64,000 nucleotides of DNA from Candidatus Rhodoferax odensensis (GTDB lineage: Bacteria > Pseudomonadota > Gammaproteobacteria > Burkholderiales > Burkholderiaceae_C), in NCBI GenBank assembly GCA_016718405.1, contig JADKDJ010000034.1, positions 124,001 through 188,000 of the forward strand, given 5' to 3'. The first letter of the stretch is position 1; every line of letters begins with the position of its first letter. A model generated the notes under the pieces. The model saw only the letters and a program-made list of their open reading frames with translations. It ran no database searches and was not told where the DNA came from. The translations under genes and the position numbers were made by a program. Positions 7,518 to 18,200 of the stretch are shown here, piece by piece.

Positions 7518-9705
7518 CGATCTTTCGGCCGGGGCGGCCCCGATCCAGCGGCAAGCCGAGCCCGCCAATTGGCGTGCCGGCGAGCGCGCTGCGCACGTCG
7601 ATCCGCTGCTCGACAGCGTTGTTGCGATTGCCCGCATCTTTGGCATTGCGACCACCCGCGAGTCTTTGTCGGCCGGCCTGCCGCTTGAAGAGAACTGCGC
7701 CACGCCTGCGCTGGTGCCCCGCGCGGCGGCCCGTGCCGGACTGACGGCGCGCCTGGCGCGGCGAAGCCTGGACGATCTGCGCCCCGGCTTGCTGCCCGCG
7801 ATCCTGTTGCTCAAGGACAAGCAAGCCTGTTTGTTGTTGGAATGGCTTCCCAGTGGTGAGGCACGGGTGCGTTACCCCGAGACTGGAGAGTCGTCCGATC
7901 TGATCGACCGCGAAGTACTGGCGGCCATGTATGCCGGCCTGGTCTTCTTCGTGCGGCCGGTCTTCAATTTCGACCAACGCACGCCCGAAACCGGACAGGT
8001 GCGCACCCGGCACTGGTTCTGGGGGGTTGTGTTCCAGAACTGGCGCCTGTACCGAGACAGCTTGCTGGCAGCCCTGCTGATCAACCTGTTTGCACTGGGC
8101 ATGCCGGTGTTCACCATGACGGTGTACGACCGCGTGATCCCGAATCGGGCCGAGGAAACGCTGTGGGTGCTGGCAGTCGGCGTGATGATGATGCTGGCCT
8201 TTGATGCGTTGCTGCGCATCCTGCGTGGCTACATCCTGGACACCGCCGGCAAGCGCATCGACGTCACCCTGTCGTCCAAGATCATGGAGCGCGTGCTGGG
8301 CATCGGCCTGGCGGACCGGCCGGCCTCGGTGGGGTCGTTCGCGGCCAATCTACGTGCGTTCGAATCCGTACGGGAGTTTGTCGCATCGGCCTCGATCACG
8401 GCGCTGGTGGATCTGCCCTTCGTGCTGGTGTTTCTGCTCGCATTGGTCTGGATTTCGCCCTGGTTCGTGCTGCCGCCGCTGGTTGGCATAGCGCTGCTGC
8501 TGTTTGCCTCGTTGGTGGCGCAACAGAAAATGCAGGAACTGGTGGACCTCACGCAGCGCGCCGCCGCACAACGCAACGCCACCCTGGTCGAAAGTTTGGT
8601 CGGTATCGAAACCATCAAGTTCATGGTGGCTGAGGGCAGCATCCAGCGCAAGTGGGAGCGCGCCACGATCTTTCTGGCGCAGACCAACGCCAAACTCAAG
8701 TTGTTGTCCTCTGCCACGCTCAATACGGCACAGACGCTGACGCAGTTGGTTTCCGTCTTTGTCGTCATCGCAGGGGTCTACCTGATGCTCAACAAGCAGG
8801 TCAGCATGGGCGGCATCATTGCCGCCACGATGCTGGCCGGGCGTGCCATGGCGCCGTTTGGCCAGGTCGCCGGGCTATTGATGCAGTTTCACCATGCCAA
8901 GAGCGGACTGGCTTCGGTCGAGACCCACATGAAGGCCGCGCCCGAGCGACCAGACGAGTCCAGCTTCCTGCACCGCAGCCGGTTCGAAGGCAGCATTGAA
9001 TTCAGGGGCGTCACCTTTTCGTACCCGGGCCACCAGCAGGTTGCCCTCAACAAAGTGTCTCTCAAGATCAACGCAGGGGAAAAGGTCGCCATCATCGGGC
9101 GGGTTGGCTCCGGCAAATCCACGGTGCAGCGGCTGATGCTCGGTCTGTACCAGCCGACCCAGGGCGCCGTGCTGATAGACGGCATCGATTCGCGCCAGAT
9201 CGACCCAGCCGAGCTGCGCCGCGCGATTGGTTTTGTGCCCCAGGACGTCAACCTGTTCTACGGTTCGCTCAAGGAAAACATCGCCATGGGCGCGCCCTTT
9301 GCGGACGACCAGGCGGTACTCACCGCCGCGGAGATTGCGGGCGTGAGCGAGTTTGCCAATCGGCACCCGCAAGGTTTTGACATGGCGATTGGCGAGCGCG
9401 GCGAGTCCCTCTCGGGCGGGCAGCGCCAAGCCGTGGGAATTGCCCGGGCGGTGCTAAACGACCCGCCGATGCTGTTGCTCGATGAGCCCAGCAGCGCCAT
9501 GGACCACCAGAGCGAGGAAGCGATCAAGAACCGTTTGCGCAAATTCACCGTTGGCAAGACGGTGCTACTGGTGACCCACCGCAACTCCCTGCTTGACCTG
9601 GTGGACCGCCTGATCGTGATGGACAACGGCCAGATCATGGCCGACGGTCCCAAGGCTCAGGTGGTCGCGGCGCTGCAAAGCGGTCGCATTGGCAAGGCGG
9701 CGTGA
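7501..9705 (+). CDS. lapB: Type I secretion ATP-binding cassette exporter, LapB-like
   Basis: 734 residues. An N-terminal C39-peptidase-like domain (about 35-160) lacks the catalytic Cys/His arrangement, as in LapB/HlyB transporters that use it only for substrate docking. A six-helix ABC membrane domain follows (about 180-450), then the nucleotide-binding domain: Walker A GRVGSGKST near 533, signature LSGGQRQ near 637, Walker B LLLDEPSSAMD near 658. It powers export of the RTX adhesin across both membranes together with the fusion protein and TolC partner. ATG at 7501 was chosen over an in-frame TTG at 7492. It overlaps the fusion-protein gene by one base (TGATG). Confidence 0.9.
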   Translation: MTASSNDLSAGAAPIQRQAEPANWRAGERAAHVDPLLDSVVAIARIFGIATTRESLSAGLPLEENCATPALVPRAAARAGLTARLARRSLDDLRPGLLPAILLLKDKQACLLLEWLPSGEARVRYPETGESSDLIDREVLAAMYAGLVFFVRPVFNFDQRTPETGQVRTRHWFWGVVFQNWRLYRDSLLAALLINLFALGMPVFTMTVYDRVIPNRAEETLWVLAVGVMMMLAFDALLRILRGYILDTAGKRIDVTLSSKIMERVLGIGLADRPASVGSFAANLRAFESVREFVASASITALVDLPFVLVFLLALVWISPWFVLPPLVGIALLLFASLVAQQKMQELVDLTQRAAAQRNATLVESLVGIETIKFMVAEGSIQRKWERATIFLAQTNAKLKLLSSATLNTAQTLTQLVSVFVVIAGVYLMLNKQVSMGGIIAATMLAGRAMAPFGQVAGLLMQFHHAKSGLASVETHMKAAPERPDESSFLHRSRFEGSIEFRGVTFSYPGHQQVALNKVSLKINAGEKVAIIGRVGSGKSTVQRLMLGLYQPTQGAVLIDGIDSRQIDPAELRRAIGFVPQDVNLFYGSLKENIAMGAPFADDQAVLTAAEIAGVSEFANRHPQGFDMAIGERGESLSGGQRQAVGIARAVLNDPPMLLLDEPSSAMDHQSEEAIKNRLRKFTVGKTVLLVTHRNSLLDLVDRLIVMDNGQIMADGPKAQVVAALQSGRIGKAA

Positions 9706-11114
9706 TGAAGCAGCCCACCATCGACCGCATCAGAGCCACCTGGGCCCGCGTGTACGCGCCATGCTCGCGCTGGCTGGACCGGGCCATGCTGGCACTGCTG
9801 GGCAAGGAGGCTGAACGCGACAATGACTTTGACGCCAACGCCGACTGGGCCATCGCCGAACAAACACCGCGCGGCGCACGGGTGATGGTCTGGCTCAGCG
9901 TAGCCACCGTGCTGTTGATGCTAATCTGGGCCGCCTTGGCATCCCTTGACGAGGTAACGCGTGGTGAGGGCAAAGTGATTCCCTCTCGCCAAGTACAGGT
10001 GCTGCAAAGCCTGGATGGCGGCATCGTTTCGGAAATCCTGGTGCGCGAAGGGCAGACCGTCAAAGTGGGCGACCTGCTGCTGAAGGTGGACCCGACCCGC
10101 ATGGTGTCATCCCTGCGGGAGAACCGCTCGCAGTACCTGGCGCTGCTGGCCAAGGCAGCACGCCTCAAAGCGCTGGCCGATGGCGCGCGCTTCGTGCCGC
10201 CCGAAGGCATGGACAAGGAGGCACCGGAAATTGTGGAGCAGGAACGCCAGCTGTATGAATCGCGCCGCGCCGAGCTCGATGCCAGCGTCGGTGTGGCCAG
10301 ACAGCAGGCCGCGCAGCGCAGCCAGGAACTGGTCTCGGTCAAGGCGCGCCGGGAACAGGCTGCACAAAGTTTCACCCTGACCGCGCGCGAGTTGGAAATG
10401 ACCCGCCCTTTGGCCAAGTCGGGCGCGGTCTCCGACGTCGAACTGCTTCGCCTGGAGCGCGATGTGGCGCGCTACCGGGGTGAACGTGACAGCGCCAACT
10501 CCGACATTCCCCGCATTGAATCCGCCATCAATGAAGCCCTGCGCAAGATTCAGGAGGTGGATCTGACCTTCAAGAACATCGCCCGCTCCGAGTTGAGTGA
10601 AACCAACGCCAAACTCAGCGCGCTTTCGGAAGGCAGCACGGCCTTGGCGGATCGGGTCAAGCAGACGGACATCCGCTCGCCGGTGAACGGTACCGTCAAA
10701 CAATTGCGGGTCAACACCGTCGGTGGTGTGGTCCAACCCGGCAAAGACCTGATTGAGCTCGTCCCGTCTGACGACGCACTGCTGTTAGAGGCGCGCGTGC
10801 TGCCCCGCGACATTGCTTTTTTACGCCCCGGGCAGAAAGCCCTGGTCAAGTTCACCGCCTACGATTTCGCCACCTATGGGGGCTTGGAGGCAACGCTGGA
10901 ACACATCAGCGCCGACAGCGTGGTGGACGACAAGGGCAATGCCTTCTTTCTGGTCCGGGTGCGCACGCTGAGCACCAACTTGGGACCCCAGAAGCTGCCC
11001 ATCATTCCCGGCATGGTGGCCGAGGTGGACATCCTGACCGGCAAGAAAACGGTGCTGGCCTACCTGCTCAAACCAATTCTGCGCGCCAAGGCCAACGCCT
11101 TGACGGAACGATGA
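9705..11114 (+). CDS. lapC: Type I secretion membrane fusion protein, LapC/HlyD family
   Basis: 469 residues: a cytoplasmic N-terminus, one transmembrane helix (about 59-79), a lipoyl half motif (QSLDGGIVSEILVREGQTVKVGD), a long periplasmic coiled coil (about 165-320), a second lipoyl half (IRSPVNGTVKQLRVNTVGGVV) and a beta-barrel C-terminus. HlyD-family proteins bridge the ABC exporter and the TolC channel. The start ATG at 9705 shares a base with the previous stop; a GTG one base out of register was rejected. It overlaps the following regulator by 4 bases (ATGA), so lapB, lapC and the regulator form one translational block. Confidence 0.92.
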   Translation: MKQPTIDRIRATWARVYAPCSRWLDRAMLALLGKEAERDNDFDANADWAIAEQTPRGARVMVWLSVATVLLMLIWAALASLDEVTRGEGKVIPSRQVQVLQSLDGGIVSEILVREGQTVKVGDLLLKVDPTRMVSSLRENRSQYLALLAKAARLKALADGARFVPPEGMDKEAPEIVEQERQLYESRRAELDASVGVARQQAAQRSQELVSVKARREQAAQSFTLTARELEMTRPLAKSGAVSDVELLRLERDVARYRGERDSANSDIPRIESAINEALRKIQEVDLTFKNIARSELSETNAKLSALSEGSTALADRVKQTDIRSPVNGTVKQLRVNTVGGVVQPGKDLIELVPSDDALLLEARVLPRDIAFLRPGQKALVKFTAYDFATYGGLEATLEHISADSVVDDKGNAFFLVRVRTLSTNLGPQKLPIIPGMVAEVDILTGKKTVLAYLLKPILRAKANALTER

Positions 11115-11752
11115 GCGCAGCGCCGCCGAAGACCCTGCTGCTTAGCCAGGACGCGGGCTTGCTCAGCCATTGGCGCTTGGCCCTGGGTCGAACCGCGCCA
11201 GGTCTGACGCAGTTTGATGCGCTGCACAACGCTCTGCAGCCCGGCGTGACGGTGTGGATCGACCACTCTTTGCCCGGGCTACCTGCCTGGGGCGACCCGC
11301 CCTGGAAACGCCTGTTGCAGGCTGCACCCGAACCCAAAGTCGTGTACGCCAGCTCCAACCCCCACAATGCACAAGGCATGGCGGCGCTGGATGCCGGCTG
11401 CGCCGCCTACTGTCACGCGTTTGCCGACGTCAAGACGCTGCGGCAAGTGCGCGACGTGGTGGCCTCCGGTCAGGTCTGGATCGGGCGGGAGCTGATGCAG
11501 CAACTGCTGAGCCGCACCCAGACCGCCGTGGCACGTGCGCCGCAGGTGGCCGACACCGACTGGGCCAATGGACTGACCCAGCGCGAGCGCCAGGTCGCGG
11601 TGCTGGCCGCCAACGGCGCGTCCAACCAGGCCATCGCCGCCGACTGTGGCATCTCCGAGCGGACGGTCAAGGCCCATTTGACGGCCGTTTTCGAAAAACT
11701 CAACCTGACCGACCGCCTGCAACTGGCGCTACGTGTGCACGGCATTCACTAA
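11111..11752 (+). CDS. LuxR-family transcriptional regulator with degenerate receiver domain
   Basis: 213 residues. The C-terminal LuxR/GerE helix-turn-helix lies at about 152-213 (LTQRERQVAVLAANG ... ISERTVKAHL). The N-terminal half has a response-regulator layout with Asp51 at the likely phosphorylation position, but the acidic pair is reduced and the usual Lys after the fourth strand is not evident (CHAFAD). It may therefore respond to a non-phosphorylation signal. It sits between the secretion genes and the adhesin, so control of adhesin expression is plausible. No partner kinase is adjacent. Confidence 0.85.
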   Translation: MSAAPPKTLLLSQDAGLLSHWRLALGRTAPGLTQFDALHNALQPGVTVWIDHSLPGLPAWGDPPWKRLLQAAPEPKVVYASSNPHNAQGMAALDAGCAAYCHAFADVKTLRQVRDVVASGQVWIGRELMQQLLSRTQTAVARAPQVADTDWANGLTQRERQVAVLAANGASNQAIAADCGISERTVKAHLTAVFEKLNLTDRLQLALRVHGIH

Positions 11753-11903
11753 GCGCTAAGCGCCGAGCACTGAGGCCAGCGGCCATGGACCCAGCCGGAC
11801 CCTTCGGTCCAGTCGGCCTACCTGTACCTGAGGACAATACCCAGGCCGGTCCGGTGGCCCTAGAGTCCAGCAATCTACCGTTGTTGTCTTCTGGAGTGTC
11901 CTC

Positions 11904-12290
11904 ATGGCTACCAATCAAGTTTCCGCCCAAGCCCGTGGTGTTGTCGTTGTGCTGCAGGGTAAAGCCTGGGTGGTGAACGCTGCCGGCCAGCGCATCGAGC
12001 TCAAGGTTGGGGACGAAGTGCAGGCAGGCCAGGTCGTTGTGACCGACGCCGGGACCCGGCTGGAACTGGCCCTGCCCAACGGTGACCCGCTGGTCGTGGC
12101 AGCGGGTCGCGAGCTGCTGATCGACGCCAACCTGCTCGGCACGGCGCCGCAGGATCGCACCGAGGCCGCCCTGAAAGACCTCAACAGCGGTGCAGCCCAA
12201 GTCGCACGTGTCATCGCGTCCGGCGGTGATCTGTCGACCGAGCTGGAGCCGACCGCCGCCGGCGCCACGGGTGGTGACAGTACGGAGTCA
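11904..12290 (+). other. LapA-type N-terminal retention module with TAAG cleavage motif
   Basis: Residues 1-129 of the adhesin. Residues 6-80 (VSAQARGVVVVLQGKAWVV ... ELLIDANLL) match the folded retention plug that stalls LapA-type adhesins in the outer-membrane TolC channel. TAAG at residues 117-120 (LEPTAAGATGG) is the di-alanine motif cut by LapG proteases, at nearly the same distance from the N-terminus as in Pseudomonas fluorescens LapA (about residue 107). Confidence 0.88.
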
Positions 12291-15200
12291 CACAGCTTTG
12301 TGCGGGTGCTGCGAATCGATGAAGCCTTGACCTCGCTGGACCAGACCACCGCAACCAGCAGCAGCCAGACAACAACACCTATTACGGCAGAAGACACGCC
12401 CAATCAGGCGCCGATCGCCATCGACGACGCGCTGAGCGCCACGGAAGACACGCCGCTGACCATGACCCTGGCCGACCTAGTTGGCAACGACACCGACCCG
12501 GACGGCGATGTTTTAAGCATCCTCAGCGTGCAGGCCCCGATCAACGGCACCGTGGTGCTCAGCGGTGGCAACGTGATTTTCACGCCGGATGCCAATTACA
12601 ACGGCCCGGCGAGCTTCAGTTACACCCTCAGCGACGGCCGCGGCGGCAGCGACACCGCCACCGTCAACCTGACGGTGGGCGCCGTCAATGACCCGCCTGT
12701 GGCCGTCAACGACTCGGTCGGCAGTACCAACGAAGACACGCCAATCACTCTTAGCCTGTCCAGCCTGCTGGGTAACGACACCGACGTCGATGGCGACACG
12801 CTCACATTGACCAGCGTACATGGCGCCGTCAATGGCACGGTGTCTCTGGTCAATGGCAGTGTCGTGTTCACGCCAACCGTCAATTACAGCGGGCCGGCCA
12901 GCTTCACGTACACCATCAGCGATGGGCATGGCGGAAGCAGCACGGCCACGGTCAATCTGACGGTCAATCCGGTCAACGATGCCCCAATGGGTGAACCCGA
13001 CGCCTTGACGACCGACGAAGACACCCCCGTTTCCGTCAGCGTGTCCAACCTGTTGGGCAACGACACTGACCCCGAGGGCGATCCGCTGGCGCTCACCAGC
13101 GTCCAGGACGCCTTGCATGGCACCGTAGCCTTCGTCAACGGGGTGGTGCAGTTCACGCCGGATACCAACTACAACGGCCCGGCCAGCTTTAGCTACACCA
13201 TCAGCGATGGCCAGGGTGGCGTCTCCACTGCCACCGTCAACGTAACAGTTATTCCCATCAACGATGGCCCTGACGCACTGGACGACGCACTGTCGACCAA
13301 CGAAGACCAGCCGATCACGATTGCCGCCACGACTCTGCTCGGCAACGACATCGATGTGGACGGTGACGCCCTCAGCATCACCAGCGTCCAAAGCGCCGAC
13401 CATGGCACGGTGGCCCTGGTCAACGGCAACGTGGTGTTCACACCCACGGCGAACTACACCGGCCCGGCCAGCTTCACCTACACCATCAGCGACGGCCACG
13501 GCGGCAGCGACACTGCCACCGTGAAGCTCAATGTGGTGCCGGTCAACGACGCCCCCGACGCAGTGGACGACACCTTGACCACCGACGAGGACACCCCCAT
13601 CACGATCTTGCCGACGCTGCTGCTAGGCAACGATTCCGATCCGGATGGCGATACTCTGACGGTGGTCAGTGCGCAGTCCGCCGTCAACGGCAGCGTCGCC
13701 TTGGTCAACGGCCAGATTGTCTTTACTCCTAATGCCAACTACAACGGCCCGGCCAGCTTCACCTACACCATCAGTGACGGCCACGGTGGCACTGACACCG
13801 CCACCGTCAACCTGGTGGTTCGACCGGTTAACGATGGTCCGGATGCGGTGGACGATGTGCTCAATACCTTCAACAACAAGACGCTTGTACTGTCCCCTGC
13901 GTCTTTGCTTGGCAACGACAGTGACCCTGATGGCGACCCACTTATCGTTACCAGCGTCCAAGGCGCAACCCACGGCACGGTCGCATTGGTTGGTGGCAAC
14001 GTGGTCTTCGCACCGGAACCAGGGTATGTCGGCTCCAGCAGTTTCACCTATACGATCAGCGACGGCCACGGCGGCAGTGACACCGCGACGGTGACTATCG
14101 ATGTCGCGGCGCCACCAAACAGTGGCCCCGATGCGATTGACGACGGCGTATTCGGAACGCTGGTTAACACATCTGTTTCGATCCCCTTGTCGACCCTGAT
14201 TAGCAACGACTCTGACACGGATGGCGATCCGATCTCTATCATCAGCGTTCAAAGCGCGACTCACGGGTCTGTTTCTTTGATTGGTGGCAGCGCCGTTTTC
14301 ACTCCAGCAGGCGGTTACGTGGGCCCCGCCGCGTTCACCTACACAATTAGTGACGGTCGCGGCGGCAGTGACACTGCAACAGTGTTTGTCAATGTGAGCC
14401 CGCCGGCCAATGGTGCACCCATCGCTATTAACGACGGCGCTTTCTCAACGATCGTCGATACACCCTTGTTGATGTCGTCGACAGCGTTGCTTGGGAACGA
14501 CTCTGATCCTGAAGACGATCCTTTGATCATCACGCGTGTGCAAGGAGCGACCCATGGCACCGTCGCGCTCGTGAACGGCGACGTTGTGTTCACACCGGCG
14601 CCGGGATACAGCGGCCCGGCCACTTTCACCTACACCATTTCTGACGGGCATGGCGGCAACGATACTGCGACTGTTTTCGTCAATGTCGGAACTGCTGTGG
14701 TCAACCGGAACCCCGATGCCGTCGATGACGGTGTGTTTAGTGTTGCAGCCGACACGCCTTTGTCCATTGCGCCTTCAACACTACTTCTTAACGACAGCGA
14801 TCCTGATGGGAACCCATTGACGATCAGTGGTGTTCAGGCCGCCATCCATGGCACCGTGGATTTGGTGGGAGGCAATGTCGTCTTCACACCTGACACTGGT
14901 TACACGGGGCTTGCGTCATTCACCTACACCATCAGCGATGGCAATGGCGGCACCGACACCGCCACCGTCAGCGTCACCGTCGGCCCCAACGCCAACGACG
15001 CACCCGATGCCATCAACGACATCGCCAGCACCACCGAGGACACCCCCGTGACGGTGGTGGTGCGCAGCAACGACACCGACCCAGAGGGCGACACCCTGAC
15101 GGTCACCGCCGTCACCAACGGCGCCAACGGCTCGGTCACGATTGACGCCACCAGCGGCAACCCGGTCTACACCCCGAACCTCAATTTCGTGGGCACCGAC

Positions 15201-18200
15201 ACTTTCACCTACACCATCAGCGATGGCAATGGCGGCACCGACACCGCCACCGTCAGCGTCACCGTCGGCCCCAACGCCAACGACGCACCCGATGCCATCA
15301 ACGACATCGCCAGCACCACCGAGGACACCCCGTGACGGTGGTGGTGCGCAGCAACGACACCGACCCAGAGGGCGACACCCTGACGGTCACCGCCGTCACC
15401 AACGGCGCCAACGGCTCGGTCACGATTGACGCCACCAGCGGCAACCCGGTCTACACCCCCGAACCTCAATTTCGTGGGCACCGACACTTTCACCTACACC
15501 ATCAGCGATGGCAATGGCGGCACCGACACCGCCACCGTCAGCGTCACCGTCGGCCCCAACGCCAACGACGCACCCGATGCCATCAACGACATCGCCAGCA
15601 CCACCGAGGACACCCCCGCGTGACGGTGGTGGTGCGCAGCAACGACACCGACCCAGAGGGCGACACTCCCTGACGGTCACCGCCGTCACCAACGGCGCCA
15701 ACGGCTCGGTCACGATTGACGCCACCAGCGGCAACCCGGTCTACACCCCGAACCTCAATTTCGTGGGCACCGACACTTTCACCTACACCATCAGCGATGG
15801 CAATGGCGGCACCGACACCGCCACCGTCAGCGTCACCGTCGGCCCCAACGCCAACGACGCACCCGATGCCATCAACGACATCGCCAGCACCACCGAGGAC
15901 ACCCCCGTGACGGTGGTGGCGCAGCAACGACACCGACCCAGAGGGCGACACCCTGACGGTCACCGCCGTCACCAACGGCGCCAACGGCTCGGTCACGATT
16001 GACGCCACCAGCGGCAACCCGGTCTACACCCCGAACCTCAATTTCGTGGGCACCGACACTTTCACCCACACCATCAGCGATGGCAATGGCGGCACCGACA
16101 CCGCCACCGTCAGCGTCACCGTCGGCCCCAACGCCAACGACGCACCCGATGCCATCAACGACATCGCCAGCACCACCGAGGACACCCCCGTGACGGTGGT
16201 GGTGCGCAGCAACGACACCGACCCAGAGGGCGACACCCTGACGGTCACCGCCGTCACCAACGGCGCCAACGGCTCGGTCACGATTGACGCCACCAGCGGC
16301 AACCCGGTCTACACCCCGAACCTCAATTTCGTGGGCACCGACACTTTCACCTACACCATCAGCGATGGCAATGGCGGCACCGACACCGCCACCGTCAGCG
16401 TCACCGTCGGCCCCAACGCCAACGACGCACCCGATGCCATCAACGACATCGCCAGCACCACCGAGGACACCCCCGTGACCGGGAGGGTGCGCAGCAACGA
16501 CACCGGCCCACAGGGCGACACCCTGACGGTCACCGCCGTCACCAACGGCGCCAACGGCTCGGTCACGATTGACGCCACCAGCGTTAACCCGGCCTCCACC
16601 CCCGAACCTCAATTTCGTGGGCACCGACACTTTCACCTACACCATCAGCGATGGCAATGGCGGCACCGACACCGCCACCGTCAGCGCCACCGTCGGCCCC
16701 AACGCCAACGACGCACCCGATGCCATCAACGACATCGCCAGCACCACCGAGGACACCCCCGTGACGGTGGTGGTGCGCAGCAACGACACCGACCCAGGGC
16801 GACACCCTGACGGTCACCGCCGTCACCAACGGCGCCAACGGCTCGGTCACGATTGACGCCACCAGCGGCAACCCGGTCTACACCCCGAACCTCAATTTCG
16901 TGGGCACCGACACTTTCACCTACACCATCAGCGATGGCAATGGCGGCACCGACACCGCCACCGTCAGCGTCACCGTCGGCCCCAACGCCAACGACGCACC
17001 CGATGCCATCAACGACATCGCCAGCACCACCGAGGACACCCCCGTGACGGTGGTGGTGCGCAGCAACGACACCGACCCCAGAGGGCGACACCCTGACGGT
17101 CACCGCCGTCACCAACGGCGCCAACGGCTCGGTCACGATTGACGCCACCAGCGGCAACCCGGTCTACACCCCGAACCTCAATTTCGTGGGCACCGACACT
17201 TTCACCTACACCATCAGCGATGGCAATGGCGGCACCGACACCGCCACCGTCACCGTCACCGTCGGCCCCAACGCCAACGACGCACCCGATGCCATCAACG
17301 ACATCGCCAGCACCACCGAGGACACCCCCGTGACGGTGGTGGTGCGCAGCAACGACACCGACCCAGAGGGCGACACCCTGACGGTCACCGCCGTCACCAA
17401 CGGCGCCAACGGCTCGGTCACGATTGACGCCACCAGCGGCAACCCGGTCTACACCCCGAACCTCAATTTCGTGGGCACCGACACTTTCACCTACACCATC
17501 AGCGATGGCAATGGCGGCACCGACACCGCCACCGTCAGCGTCACCGTCGGCCCCAACGCCAACGACGCACCCGATGCCATCAACGACATCGCCAGCACCA
17601 CCGAGGACACCCCGTGACGGTGGTGGTGCGCAGCAACGACACCGACCCAGAGGGCGACACCCTGACGGTCACCGCCGTCACCAACGGCGCCAACGGCTCG
17701 GTCACGATTGACGCCACCAGCGGCAACCCGGTCTACACCCCGAACCTCAATTTCGTGGGCACCGACACTTTCACCTACACCATCAGCGATGGCAATCCCC
17801 CCCCGGGCGGCACCGACACCGCCACCGTCAGCGTCACCGTCGGCCCCAACGCCAACGACGCACCCGATGCCATCAACGACATCGCCAGCACCACCGAGGA
17901 CACCCCCGTGACGGTGGTGGTGCGCAGCAACGACACCGACCCAGAGGGCGACACCCTGACGGTCACCGCCGTCACCAACGGCGCCAACGGCTCGGTCACG
18001 ATTGACGCCACCAGCGGCAACCCGGTCTACACCCCGAACCTCAATTTCGTGGGCACCGACACTTTCACCCTACACCATCAGCGATGGCAATGGCGGCACC
18101 GACACCGCCACCGTCAGCGTCACCGTCGGCCCCAACGCCAACGACGCACCCGATGCCATCAACGACATCGCCAGCACCACCGAGGACACCCCCGTGACGG

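Noticed and set aside
7501..8000. Active C39 peptidase at the N-terminus of the ABC exporter (bacteriocin-type processing)
   Set aside because: The catalytic Cys motif is not present near the start of the domain, and the substrate is an RTX adhesin without a double-glycine leader.
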